Origin: Lepidostoma basale
Taxonomy: Eukaryota > Arthropoda > Insecta > Trichoptera > Lepidostomatidae
Reading direction: 5' to 3'
Assembly (NCBI GenBank): GCA_022606425.2
Contig: JAHDVF020000751.1
Location: forward strand, 1,250,501 to 1,314,500
DNA: 64,000 nucleotides
The notes under the pieces are model-generated. The model made no database searches. It saw nothing but the letters and a program-made list of their open reading frames with translations, and was not told the origin of the DNA. The first letter of the stretch is position 1. Each line of letters starts with the position of its first letter. Shown here piece after piece: positions 9,852-19,433 of this stretch. The position numbers and the translations under genes are program-made.

Positions 9852-10385
9852 AGTATATCCAAAAAAGCTAGAATGGCAGTGCACAATGATGTTCTTCTAC
9901 CGACCTTTATGTATGGAAGCGAAGCATGGAACTGGCAAAAGAAGGATGAAAGTAGAATAAATGCAGTAGAAATGAGATCTCTTAGACGATTGTGTGGATA
10001 CTCTGTGTATGATAGAGTGTCGAATGAAAATATAAGACGTGAATGCGGTGCGAATGATGGTGTCATGAACAAAATAATGAAAGGATCATTAAGATGGTTT
10101 GGACATATGGAAGGAATGAATGAAGAAAGAATGATAAAAAAATGATATGTTAATGATGTAAATGGAATCAGAAATAGAGGAAGACCGAGGAAAACGTGGC
10201 ACGATCAAATATATCAAATACTGAATGTCGGCCGTGTGAGGAGTCAGAGAAATCGACGCGCGTGCATGACACGATGTATGAATGTTGAGGAAGCGAGAGA
10301 AATATGTCAGGAAAGAAAAGTGTGGCAGTCCATTCTTTCTGCCAAACCCTTCGGAGAGACGAGAGTTAGTTTGTTAGTTATAAAT
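9852..10385 (+). mobile_element. TTAG-LINE 3' end, subfamily A
   Basis: The open frame 9873-10145 covers MAVHNDVLLPTFMYGSEAW to HMEGMNEERMIKK. A frameshift in the A-run at about 10135 precedes the GRPRKTWHDQI block. The end reads SAKPFG with loop TTCG and a small deletion that removes GGCGTGATG. The downstream flank (TTAGTTTGTTAGTTATAAAT) is shared with the copy ending at 9832, so the two may be a local duplication. Confidence 0.9.
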
Positions 10386-10479
10386 ATTGTAATATATATT
10401 TTGTTGTGTTTATCTGTTGATGTATGAATCAATGTAATACAAAGTGTCTGTGTAATGTTGGTACGCATTAAATGCAGTA

Positions 10480-10660
10480 TCGCGTAGACCGCTGCTGGCG
10501 GGACAACCGTCGGGGCGTGTGTCGGCCGCCGGTATCTGCTCACTGCCTGCCCCCACCGTCCTTGCCGGTGCTATTCACCTTCTGACCCAGTTACGGCACA
10601 CACACAGGCGCCGGCCGCACACCGCACACACACACACACACAGCGGTGTCTAGTTGGGTG
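10480..10660. other. GC-rich island with (CA)n microsatellite
   Basis: This short CpG-rich stretch contrasts with its AT-rich neighbours and ends in a CA repeat at about 10621-10642. No coding frame or RNA fold is recognised. It could be non-repetitive host sequence. Confidence 0.5.
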
Positions 10661-10716
10661 GTCGCCAACCATTATTCTCGGAAGCGTAAATCAAAATATA
10701 CATCTTTACAAACTAT

Positions 10717-10998
10717 ATGTTTACAAAGGATGGGGGAGTGGAGAGGGATATTGAAATAAGGGTTGGGGTAAGCAACAAACTAAATAGTACATTTAAAGTT
10801 GTCATCGCAAAAAAAAGCCTATCCAAAAAAAATTAACTTGGCACGTTCGAATAATAAATCCAAAATAGTTAAAATGGCAGTGCACAATGGTGTTCTTGTA
10901 CAGACCCTTATGTATGGAAGCGAAGCATGGAACTGGCAAAAGAAGGATGAAAGTAGAATAAATGCAGTAGAAATGAGATCTCTTGGACGAATGTTGGT
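10717..10998 (+). mobile_element. TTAG-LINE fragment, subfamily A
   Basis: The piece starts at the FTRDGRVERDIE block and carries MAVHNGVLVQTLMYGSEAW and RINAVEMRSLGRM. A short insertion interrupts the SKKAKMAV segment. It is cut at 10998 by the repeat that follows. Confidence 0.85.
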
Positions 10999-11240
10999 GT
11001 GTTTTCTCGCCGGATGAAACAGCGTGATGACTATTCCGATGATGGAAGAGAAATTTAGGACATACCTCGATTGAAAAAAAAGCACAATTTTTTATTTTAT
11101 TTGAAGGTTTGTGATTGTTTATAATTTTAAAACCTTTTTTTTGTATGACATGTTTCGCCTTGATAAGGCATTATCAAATGCCTTAGAAAATCGAAACAAG
11201 CAATTATCATTAAAAATAATAAAATTCTTATATTATTATA
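10999..11240. repeat. Repeat S, shared inverted with 24220-24463
   Basis: About 240 bp read in the opposite orientation at 24220-24463 with few differences. They include TGGTGTGTTTTCTCGCCGG, GAAATTTAGGACAT and the P1-like GATAAGGCATTATC core. Confidence 0.75.
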
Positions 11241-11720
11241 TCATTTAATATAATATTATAATATAAATATAATAAATCTCTTAGACGAATGTGTGGATAC
11301 ACTGTGTATAGTGTCGAATGAAAATTTAAAACCTTTTTTTTGTATGACATGTTTCGCCTTGATAAGGCATTATCAAATGCCTTAGAAAATCGAAACAAGC
11401 AATTATCATTAAAAATAATAAAATTCTTATATTATTATATCATTTAATATAATATTATAATATAAATATAATAAATCTCTTAGACGAATGTGTGGATACA
11501 CTGTGTATAGTGTCGAATGAAAATTTAAAACCTTTTTTTTGTATGACATGTTTCGCCTTGATAAGGCATTATCAAATGCCTTAGAAAATCGAAACAAGCA
11601 ATTATCATTAAAAATAATAAAAATTTTATATTATTATGTCATTAAATATAATATTATAATATAAATATAATAAATCTCTTAGACGAATGTGTGGATACAC
11701 TGTGTATAGTGTCGAATGAA
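11129..11720. repeat. 199-bp tandem triplication
   Basis: The unit starting AAAACCTTTTTTTTG begins at 11129, 11328 and 11527, an exact 199-bp period. Each unit joins a P1-like palindrome to the LRRMCG(Y)-encoding stretch of a TTAG-LINE. Units 1 and 2 look identical. Unit 3 has a few substitutions and runs on into a longer LINE copy. Confidence 0.9.
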
Positions 11721-11928
11721 AATATAAGAAGTGAATGCGGTGCGAATGATGTTGTTATGAACAAAATAATGAAAGGATCATTAAGATGGTTTGGACATAT
11801 GGAAAGAATGGTAAAAAAATTATATGTTAACGATGTAAATGGAACCAGAAATAAAGGAAGACCGAGGAAAACGTGTCACGATCGAATAATTAATATATTG
11901 AATGTCGGCCACGTGAGGAGTGCTCCCC
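11685..11928 (+). mobile_element. TTAG-LINE fragment, chimeric 3' junction
   Basis: The open frame 11691-12047 begins in the TTAG-LINE (SNENIRSECGAND, GSLRWFGHMERM, GRPRKTCHDRI, GHVRS). It then passes without a break into an RTE-e01-like C-terminus at about 11929. The NEERM codons are deleted. Confidence 0.85.
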
Positions 11929-12056
11929 GTTGGACCGACGATCTGAAGAGGATTGCTGGATATAGATGGATGGGAACGGCAATGGACAGGAGGCGGTTGC
12001 GGGCTTTGGGAGAGGCCTATATTCAGCAGGGGATGGCAGACGGCTGATGATGAAGA
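11929..12056 (+). mobile_element. RTE-e01-like LINE C-terminus fused in frame
   Basis: PRWTDDLKRIAGYRWMG, AMDRRRLRALGEAYIQQG and the stop at 12045 are followed by TGATGATGA, as in the related copy at 16642. The fusion to the preceding TTAG-LINE is in frame. Confidence 0.8.
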
Positions 12057-12064
12057 TGGAGGTA

Positions 12065-12185
12065 TCCTCCGAAACATGTTGTGTTTGTTATTTTTATTAA
12101 TAGTGGATTAAACAAAATTATTCTCAATTTCCTAAGTATATTACTGTGGAATTCCGCGAGCCTTAGCATTCAATAAGTTAAATAA
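12065..12185 (+). repeat. Repeat T, shared with 55580-55713
   Basis: The block with GTGGATTAAACAAAATTATT, TCAATTTCCTAAGT and TTCAATAAGTTAAATAA recurs at 55580-55713, where 9-bp duplications flank it. It is a short mobile unit of unknown class. Confidence 0.55.
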
Positions 12186-12593
12186 TAATATATATTATAT
12201 AAAGTTTTTTTAAGTATTTTTTTCGCACTAAAAATACGGGTTGCTTTCCCCTTTCGGCTCAAACCGGCAAAGTGCATTATCTGACGGCGCATACTACACT
12301 ACACTACCAACTACACAATAATACACTTCAAACTATAGTCACCGGAGATATAACTGCGCGCGGAGATGCGCACTACGAAAAATTATGAAATATTTGGCTC
12401 CAACTATTCTGCGTTTTGTTGCTTGTTTTTGTTTGCTGTTATCGCACATTTAACGATGCGTGCATGTATAGGAAGCGGACAATAACAAAATACGGATTGC
12501 ACTCTCGATTTCAATTGTATTTAATTGTTTAATTACTACAATTTATGTACACGAAGGATTTGTTTATTTTAAACTCCATTAACATGACATTTT
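12186..12593. other. No recognisable feature
   Basis: Mixed composition, with ACTACACT-like runs at about 12290. I see no gene or element end. Confidence 0.4.
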
Positions 12594-12758
12594 GAATGTA
12601 TACAAATTCTTGTAGACAAATACTGGATTTTACCCATTGCGGATAAATTATTATTTTATAAGGAATAATTGTATCTCAATAGAGACGAAGATGTAAATTG
12701 TTTTCTGGGAACAGAATATGGTGGCCGAGGCGCTTACAGGACTTATGACCTGTCATTT
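12594..12758 (+). repeat. D element, truncated
   Basis: This has GAATGTATACAAATTCTTG, TACCCATTGCGG, TCTCAATAGAGACGAAGATG and GACCTGTCATT. The right part is replaced by the GAA-LINE at 12759. Confidence 0.8.
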
Positions 12759-13672
12759 TTATTGTTGTTTAAACAAGAAGACACTGAAGACGATAGCAGG
12801 CAAGACACTGAGAGAGAGAGAACACTTGAATAAGAGAGATGTGTGAGGTTGAGGATATGATAAGATGGAGCAGACAGCGAAAAGGGGACTGGTACGGACA
12901 TGTTCAAAGAATGGACACCACCAGACACCCCTATATTGCATTGTATAATCAGCCTCTTGGGACTCGTCCTCGTGGAAGACCTCCTTTGAGAACGGTTACT
13001 ATCCCTGGCTGTACCCAACTGATTTCTTGCTGGGTATGCTGGACTACCAATCATTGGAAATTAGACGAACCATCCACCTGGGTGTTCACTGTCGAATACA
13101 TAACTCTGATATTTTGAATGACTTGACTTTGTTTGTCCCCGACAATTATCTGCGACAAAGGCAACATAGATTATTTCACCTGCCACTGTGTAGAACCAAT
13201 CTACCTAAGGTAATGCCCGTGGGCAGGGCAATAATACTATTAAACCGCATCTCTTCGGATGTGGACATTTTTCATGATAGTGAGGCTACCCTCAGAAAGC
13301 ATCTATCTCTTATGTATTAAATTACTATTTGCTTCTCTACTTATTGTACAAAAATGTTAATCTTTACCAAACTGTTCTCGAATATATATTTTTTAAATTG
13401 TCTTCTGTTTTTCTTTTTTCTGACTTACTCTCATTTGTTTTCTTGTTATATTATTTGTAAATATGTTTTTTTTTATTGTTAATTTTATTTTTGTGATTAT
13501 AAACGATTTGGATGTGTTATTCTGTAATGTTTATAATTTTTTGAATAAATTGAAATTGAAATTGAAAATTGAAATAAGATGGAAGGACAGCTGGTAGTCT
13601 ACCTCACAGGAGAAGCAACTCTCTGGAGAACAGACCACATAGGTCTACAACAAGAAATAAGAAGAATAAGAA
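12759..13672 (+). mobile_element. GAA-LINE interrupted by a CR1/Jockey-like copy
   Basis: The left part (to 12995) encodes EVEDMIRWSRQRKGDWYGHV and RPRGRPPLR. The right part (13578-13672) continues with the equivalent of the region next to the tail in the copy at 53300. It ends in hairpin AGACC-ACATA-GGTCT (13632-13646) and AAGAA repeats. The break is filled by the LINE at 12996-13577. Confidence 0.78.
12996..13577 (+). mobile_element. CR1/Jockey-like LINE 3' end
   Basis: The frame encodes WLYPTDFLL (damaged), LTLFVPDNYLRQRQHRLFHL, RRTNLPKVMPVGRAI-type and SSDVDIFHDSEATLRKHLSL sequence, nearly identical to the end of the copy at 49176. A deletion of about 20 bases after GVH disrupts the frame. 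The 3' untranslated region is about 240 bases and the tail is TTGAAA repeats. Confidence 0.9.
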
Positions 13673-13734
13673 GTTTAAACAGTGAAATACGTGAATTCTA
13701 AATTTTAAATTTTAAAAACACTCGCTAACTAACT

Positions 13735-13920
13735 TACCATCTACTATTATTTCCTGACACACTTCTCTCCTTTTCTCAACATTCATACACGTGTCATACA
13801 CCAATATCGATTTTTTTTTCAACTCCTCACGTGGCCGACTTTCAATATTTGATTTTTTTTATTGTACCATGATTACATCGGTCTTCCTCTATTTTTAGTT
13901 CCATTCACATTGTTTACATA
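13735..13920 (-). mobile_element. TTAG-LINE fragment
   Basis: A diverged minus-strand copy has GCTAACTAAC tail traces, followed by the CQE, NRRACM and GRPRK blocks. The terminal hairpin is deleted. Confidence 0.7.
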
Positions 13921-14059
13921 TACTTTCTATTCCATTATTTATTTTAAAATATATAAAATTTTCTATAAAGTAGACTTTCCATTCGTGTAAATAACGTATT
14001 TTAAATTAAATTAACACAACGTGTTTCGGACACAGAAGCTCTTTATCGATGTATTGTAA

Positions 14060-14333
14060 AAACTAACTAACTGAATAACCATCATGGCGACTCTCCGTAG
14101 GGGTAGGCAGAAATAATGACAAATTTCTCTGACTCCTCACATGGCCGACATTCAATATTTGTGCGAATGATGGTGTTATGAACAAAATAATGAAAGGATC
14201 ATTAAGATGGTTTGGACACATGGAAAGAATGAATGAAGAAAGAATGGTAAAAAAAGTATATGTTAACGATGTAAATGGAACCAGAAATAGAGGAAGACCG
14301 AGGAAAACGTGGCACGATCAAATAAATCTATAA
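14060..14333. mobile_element. TTAG-LINE inverted composite, junction at 14160
   Basis: The left part (14060-14160) is minus strand: CTAAC tail, hairpin with loop TACG, then the GHVRSQRN block after a deletion. The right part (14161-14333) is plus strand: CGANDGVMNK, GSLRWFGHMERMNEE, GRPRKTWHDQI. The junction (CAATATTTG then TGCGAATGATG) is the same as in the composite at 25258. Confidence 0.85.
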
Positions 14334-14434
14334 ATAAATATTGTTAAATTGAATCTGTAACACAAAGTTGTGGTGAATATAGAAGAAATAAATTATTATT
14401 AATTTTATTAAACATGTTTTGATGGTAGATTGAT

Positions 14435-14530
14435 TTCGTGACGAGTTTTTTGGTCTTCTTCGAATTCGTGTTCCATTCACATCATCCACGTACTCTTCCA
14501 CGGACTTGACTGTCCATTTCATTGGATCAG
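14435..14530 (-). mobile_element. TTAG-LINE fragment
   Basis: The minus strand encodes a diverged VNGTR.RRRPK block and flanks. It is short, with no tail. Confidence 0.6.
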
Positions 14531-15041
14531 AGCGTAAATTTTTTAGTATGAATGAAGTCGGTAAAAAAAATTATTATTTATAATGCTCGCCTTTGTTGTT
14601 TTTAATAGACTTTTTTGTACCGAAGGCAAGGTATCGATTCAAAACAAACTCGCTTCATCGAATCGAATTTTTCGCAAGACCATTGTCAGATATACATAAT
14701 TGTTTGACAATGCTGTTTTCGATATAAATTGCGAAATCACAAAGTGAATAAAACGTGTACCGGTGACAATTGTAGCTGTGAATACTTGGAACCCAAAGGC
14801 CGCACAGCTCTTGCGACGTGCCTTCTTGATGATGCATCCATCTATCCTGGAGGATCCATCCACATCCAGGGAAATTATTATTATTATTGATAATAATAAT
14901 AACATAAAATGTGTAAATTTAGAACACTGTTATTACATAACACGATTTATTAAAACGAGTTAGTCGTGACAGCATTTTCGACAACTTTTGCTTACATCAT
15001 CAGGTGTTACAAACATTAATTATAATATTAATAATAATTAA
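14531..15041. other. No recognisable gene
   Basis: An (ATT)n run lies at about 14874. Open frames of 60-88 codons on both strands at 14639-14963 have no recognisable motif. Confidence 0.4.
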
Positions 15042-15776
15042 CTAAACTAACTAACTTACGATCACGCCGTCTCCCCGGAGGGGTAGGCAGAAAGAATGGA
15101 ACGCCACACTGTTCTGTCCTGACATACGTCTCTCGCTTCCTCTACATTCATACATCTTGTCATGCACGCACGTCGATTTTTCCGACTCCTCACGTGACCG
15201 ACATTCAATATTTGATTGATTTGATCGTGCCACGTTTTCCTCGGCCTTCCTCTATGTCTAGCTCCGTTCACGCCGTTTACATATACCTTCTTTACCATTC
15301 TGTCTTCACTCATTCTTTCCATGTGTCCAAACCATCTTAATTATTATTATTATTATTATTATTATTATTTTGTTGATAAAACTCCTTACATCATTACAGC
15401 GCAAGCCAAATCGATGTAAAGGGTGAAATAAAAGAATATCAAAGGAAATATACATAGAACCGTATGAATAGGAAAAGCCAGTTATCTGCTTGCTGCCTTT
15501 ATCATAAGGGCATTTACGAATTCGCCATAATTGCATCCAATGACCCTTAATGACCCTTTCCTTATTTTGTTCATAACACTTTCATTCGCACCACATTCAC
15601 TTCTTATACTTGCATTTGTCACCCAATCATAAACAGATTTGCCACACATTCGTCTTAGAGATCTCATTTCTACTGCATTTATTCTACTTTCATCCTTCTT
15701 TTGCCAGTTCCATGCTTCACTTCCATACATAAGGGTCGGCACAAGAACACCATTGTGCACTGCCATCTTAGCTTAA
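15042..15776 (-). mobile_element. TTAG-LINE 3' end, subfamily S, interrupted
   Basis: The minus-strand open frame 15062-15322 runs from MERMSEDRM through GRPRKTWHDQI to LSAYPSGETA, with hairpin loop TCCG and a (TTAG)n tail. The upstream half (MAVHNGVLVPTLMYGSEAW to SVMNKIRKGSLR) continues after an insertion at about 15340-15542. Apart from the insertion this copy is little decayed. Confidence 0.92.
15341..15542 (-). mobile_element. (AAT)n-tailed insertion of unknown class
   Basis: About 200 bp, with an (ATT)n run at one side, split the subfamily-S LINE. CTTAAT is repeated at both edges, which fits a short target duplication. On the minus strand the insert ends in (AAT)n, so it may be a severely truncated LINE or a SINE. 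Confidence 0.6.
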
Positions 15777-15795
15777 TAATAATAGGGTTCAAAAT

Positions 15796-16127
15796 TAAGG
15801 ATGGTCAGACATGGAGAAGGAGATACAACACAGAGCTCTACGATCTATACCAGGACTTCAGCGTGGTCAAGTTTATAAAGATTAACAGACTGCGCTGGCT
15901 AGGGCTCTTGCACCGCATGGGAGATCTGGAGCCCCCCAAAAGAGTGTTGTATGACAATCCAGCAGGGCGAAGAAGCATCGGTAGGCCGAGACTGCGATGG
16001 CTGGATGGTGCCGTGGCAGACTGCCGGGTCCTGGAGCAGCAAGACTGGGAGGTGGCGGCCAGGATGGAGACGTTTCTTGGAGGAGGCCAAGACCCACCAA
16101 GGGTTGTAGCGCCGGAGAAGAAGAAGA
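15796..16127 (+). mobile_element. GAA-LINE 3' end with 12-bp target duplication
   Basis: The frame encodes DGQTWRRRYNTELYDLYQDF, KINRLRWLGLLHRMG, GRPRLRWLDGAV and a C-terminus that runs into GAAGAAGAAG. AGGGTTCAAAAT flanks it at 15784-15795 and 16128-16139. Family architecture (RYN.ELY, RLRW.GH.HRM, GRPRLRW) matches the copy at 6622. Confidence 0.9.
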
Positions 16128-16177
16128 AGGGTTCAAAATAATAATATTAATAATAAATTATATGTAAACGATAAATT

Positions 16178-16412
16178 ATATGTAAATGGAACCAGAAATA
16201 GAGAAAGACCGAGGAAAAGTTGGCATGATCAAATAAATCAAATGTTGAATGTCGGCAATGTGAGGAGTCAGAGAAATCGACGCGCGTGCATGCCAAGATG
16301 TATGAATGTTGAGGAAGCGAGAGAAATAAGTCAGGAAAGAAAAGTGTGGCAGTCCATTCCTTCTGCCTATCCCTTCGAGGAGACGGCGTGATGGTTAGTT
16401 AGTTAGTTAATT
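16178..16412 (+). mobile_element. TTAG-LINE 3' end, subfamily A
   Basis: The copy starts at VNGTRNRERPRKSWHDQI and ends SAYPFEETA with loop TTCG and a GATGGTTAG tail. It is short and 5'-truncated. Confidence 0.88.
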
Positions 16413-16458
16413 AATAATAATAATAATAATAATAATCATAATAATAATAATAATATAT
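16413..16458 (+). repeat. (AAT)n microsatellite
   Basis: AAT repeats, interrupted once by AATCAT, follow directly on the LINE tail. Confidence 0.9.
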
Positions 16459-16485
16459 TTATCGTTTCGTTTCGTGTAAACGTCT

Positions 16486-16641
16486 ATTTTCTAGAATATT
16501 TATTATATTTTATGTGAATGACATGTTTCGCCTGTCTAAGGCATTCTCAGATGTCTCTCTGCAAAAAAAAATTGATGATGCCTTAGACAGGCGAAACATG
16601 TCATTCACATAAAGTATAATAAAACTTCTAGAAAACAGACG
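16486..16641. repeat. P1 palindrome
   Basis: The left arm has TCTAGAATATTTATTATATT and GACATGTTTCGCCTGTCTAAG. The right arm mirrors it with CTTAGACAGGCGAAACATGTC and AATAAAACTTCTAGAAAAC. The right end stops at CAGACG, where an RTE-like fragment joins. Confidence 0.85.
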
Positions 16642-16756
16642 AGATCTGAAGAGGATTGCTGAACATGGATGGATGGGAGCGGCAATGGACAGGGGGTGGT
16701 GGCGGGCTTTGGGAGAGGCCTACGTTCAGCAGTGAATGACAGACGGCTGATGATGA
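16642..16756 (+). mobile_element. RTE-e01-like LINE 3' remnant
   Basis: This matches the 11929-12056 C-terminus (GATCTGAAGAGGATTGCTG, TGGATGGGAGCGGCAATGG), with frame damage and a TGATGATGAT end. Confidence 0.75.
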
Positions 16757-17085
16757 TCGCCAACGTCGGGGTGACCTAACACGGCACTAGACGTTCTGAC
16801 TTATCACGTATATGGCAAAACCATCGCATTATCCCTTCAACGGCGCGCCCGACCTTGTATATAACTGAATAGTTATTGCGATGCATTTTCGTAGATCACT
16901 GACCTTGTTTGTTTTTTACTTTGTACATTTTACGTATCTTATCGACCATAAAGGCTAAAGCTAATATTGGAAACGATATTTTGTAATGAATTATGTAAAA
17001 AAAATGTTTATATCATGGGTTATAACTGCAAAACTTTGATCTTATAAAAATCTTAGAAATTAGACGTTTTATAATTTAATGAGTA
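16757..17085. other. No recognisable feature
   Basis: I recognise no element or gene motif. Confidence 0.4.
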
Positions 17086-17520
17086 ATGTTAGCGTCCTTG
17101 CCCGATGACAGCCCACCGTTACCACACTCCTTTGGTACATCAGAATACTGCGACTCCAGCTCTATTATTCCTTGCACTACTCCAACTTCATCTCTTTCTT
17201 TCCAGACCACGACCTCAATTATTACCATCTTCCTTATCAATAATGCCCCTTTACCACCAAGTTCACCATCATTCAGTCCTTTACCCCTCCCGCAATCAAT
17301 GCGGATAAAAAAATCCTCCCCGATAGCCCACTACGTACTCCGCCAAACAAAATGGTTTCACGCAAGATGCTATCTCCTACCACAACTCCATGGCACTGCT
17401 CCTCTTATCTTCCCCTCGGTAATAGACTTTTTTTTAAATACAATCCCAACCCTAACTGGTCTTCCATTCCTTGACAATAATGTAATACTTTATCATAAAC
17501 CCTAAATCCCCCCTCGCCCT
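17086..17520 (+). other. Strongly pyrimidine-biased block
   Basis: The plus strand is rich in C and T and poor in G for about 430 bases, unlike its surroundings. A 139-codon open frame results from the bias (Pro, Ser and Leu rich, no domain). It may be part of a retroelement whose far end is the repeat at 17545. Confidence 0.5.
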
Positions 17521-17544
17521 CTTACAGAGGGACACTCCGGACCA

Positions 17545-17695
17545 TACATTTAGCCCCATCATAAAACTACCAAATCACATTCCATCAATGCTTCCTACAG
17601 ACGTAAGAGGAATAGCCATTAGAGCTGAACCTCTGTAAGCCAGAAGATCCAAGTCCAAGTATTCATTTTATATGACGGATATGAGACAGACTTTT
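17545..17695 (+). repeat. Repeat U, shared with 38345-38445
   Basis: ACCAAATCACATTCCA, ACAGACGTAAGAGGAATAGC, ATTAGAGCTGAACCT and AGAAGATCCAAGTCCAAG recur inverted at 38345-38445. The family is unknown. The strand bias upstream suggests the far end of a larger element. Confidence 0.6.
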
Positions 17696-17813
17696 AGGAA
17701 TATTTAAGTATTTCATCTTAATGTATCAGATATTAGAGGATTGGTGTGCAAACTTTCGATGTAACTAAAATTTTTCCTGAATTTATTGTTTCTTAACTTA
17801 ACTTAACAATTAG

Positions 17814-17903
17814 CCATGGAAAGAGCCATGTTAGAAATAAGACTAAGAGACAGAGTAAGAAACGATATGGTGAGAGATAAAACAAAGGTCACCGACATCA
17901 TCT
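17814..17903 (+). mobile_element. RTE-e01-like LINE fragment
   Basis: Ninety bases encode MERAMLEIRLRDRVRND and REKTKVTDI. The piece is cut abruptly by a minus-strand TTAG-LINE fragment. Confidence 0.8.
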
Positions 17904-17978
17904 TTCATTATTTTGTTCATAACACTTTCGTTCGGCCCGCATTAACTTCTGCATTTGACACTCTATCACATACAGTAC
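17904..17978 (-). mobile_element. TTAG-LINE fragment
   Basis: The minus strand encodes the DRVSNA..R.ECGPNESVMNKI region only, wedged between two other LINE pieces. Confidence 0.75.
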
Positions 17979-18297
17979 AAATTTCGGGGATCGAGCGTTC
18001 GCGGTAGCCGGTCCATCAGCTTGGAAAAATCTCCCTTCACACATCAGATGCATAAAAGATCCGACAGATTTCAGATCTAAACTGAAAACCCATCTTTTTC
18101 ATATTTCATACCCAATTTAAACATTTATGTTTTGTTCTACTATACTTTCGAACCGATCGCGAAAATCAGATTCGTTAAATTCAGCGTTCACATTTAGATT
18201 TTTAGATTTAAAACACGTCTTAAGTCGCCCTTGAGGTGATTACATCACAAAAATGGCGCTTTAAAAGTTAGCATATTATTATTATTATTATTATTAT
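17979..18297 (+). mobile_element. L2-like LINE 3' end
   Basis: The frame reads RSFAVAGPSAWKNLPSHIR and FRSKLKTHLFHISYPI, then a stop. The 3' untranslated region ends AAAAATGGCGCTTT and (TTA)n. The AVAGPSAWNSLP and FRSRLKTHLF motifs are typical of the C-terminus of L2/CR1-like non-LTR elements. The copy is strongly 5'-truncated. Confidence 0.85.
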
Positions 18298-18417
18298 ACA
18301 GATTTAGCACATATTTGTCTTGGAGATCTCATTTCTACTGCAATTATTCTACTTTCATCCTTAATTTGCAAGTTTCATGCTTCACTTCCATACATAAGGG
18401 TCGGCACAAGAACCCTG
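18298..18417 (-). mobile_element. TTAG-LINE fragment
   Basis: The minus strand encodes PTLMYGSEAW.LQIKDES and RSLRQICAKS. Both ends are missing. Confidence 0.8.
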
Positions 18418-18505
18418 AATAGACTACGCGAAAATCACGGTTTTATTATTTAACAATTAACTATGTATTGTGATTACTAATTTTTATATTCTCTTTTTGT
18501 TTCAG

Positions 18506-18558
18506 GTAAGCGAATTGCATACATCGTAAAAATGTTCATCATTGTTTTAAATTGAAAG
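18506..18558 (+). other. Candidate 53-base exon
   Basis: A pyrimidine-rich tract ending TTTTTGTTTCAG (to 18505) and a donor GTAAGAG at 18559 bracket 53 bases with no long frame. It could be a non-coding or 5' untranslated exon, or chance. No neighbouring exon is recognised. Confidence 0.25.
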
Positions 18559-18627
18559 GTAAGAGTTTTTATATAAGTTCATATACAAATTCATCATTCC
18601 ATCCTATCTAACTGATTTAACCTCACT

Positions 18628-18896
18628 ACCTTCAGGTAATTTTCCTAGAAACGTGCACAAAAAGCAGGTTTTTAATTAATGAAATTTAATTAAATATATA
18701 TAATATATTTTTTTTTAATGACGAAACGTCAAATACTCGACCGCACACTTCGCCTGCCCCTTGTAAAACTATCATATGTACATTTTAGGTACATTACTTT
18801 TTCTCAAGCGCGTACATGATACGGGATAGCGCAGAATGGTACAGTCAAAGTGAACGTATCACGTACGCTCAAATACGTAGGGTGGTTAAAAAGAAA
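18628..18896. mobile_element. piggyBac-like MITE (CCACCCTA type)
   Basis: The ends read TTAACCTCACTACCT and, complemented from the right, TTAACCACCCTACGT, consistent with TTAA-flanked CCACCCTA inverted repeats. The interior shares GGGGCAGGCGAAGTGTG and CAGTCAAAGTGAACGTATCA with copies at 36309 and 59147. There is no transposase, and assignment to piggyBac rests on the TTAA ends. Confidence 0.65.
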
Positions 18897-18904
18897 ATTT
18901 TAAG

Positions 18905-19085
18905 GATTAATTGTATCTCAATAGAGACGAAGATGTAAATTATTTGGAAACAGAATATGGTGGTCGAGGCGTTTACAGGACTTATGACCTGTCATTGGTT
19001 GGGTTAAGCGATCACTTTATGTTAACAACATTCCCCATTCCGCCCTTCTTACGACCACCACGTCTGACAATTTTTTTTGGAAAAT
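18905..19085 (+). repeat. D element, partial
   Basis: The piece runs from TAATTGTATCTCAATAGAG to GACAATTTTTTTTGGAAAAT and TATATATGCTA. It matches the copy at 50699 closely. The left CATTGCGG end is absent. Confidence 0.8.
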
Positions 19086-19300
19086 GTATATATGCTACAA
19101 TGTTAAAACACTTCACATTTTTTGTTCAATCTACATTAGCGCCATCTATTAAGAATATTTGTAAGCATTAAGCAGAAAATCTTTATTAATGCAATATGAA
19201 AGGCTTACGCAATTATCACACTGCTAGACAACGCCTGGAGATCCAATCTCCAATTTTTATGCTTTTAACTTGGACCAGTTTTTTATACAATTTGTTTTTG

Positions 19301-19433
19301 AATGTATACAAATACTCGTAGACAAATACTGGATTTTAATCTTTTTTAAACTGGATTTTAATCTTTTTTAAACTGGATTTTAATGGAAAATCCAGTATTT
19401 GTCTACATGTATTTGTATACGAGTACATTCAAA
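19301..19433. repeat. Inverted pair of D-element ends
   Basis: GAATGTATACAAATACTCG and GACAAATACTGGATTTT on the left face their complements ending GTATACGAGTACATTC on the right. Two short CTGGATTTTAATC repeats lie between. The body of D is missing. Confidence 0.75.

Noticed and set aside
17086..17505. A 139-codon gene
   Set aside because: The translation is low-complexity Pro/Ser/Leu arising from strand bias, without a domain, signal peptide or splice context.
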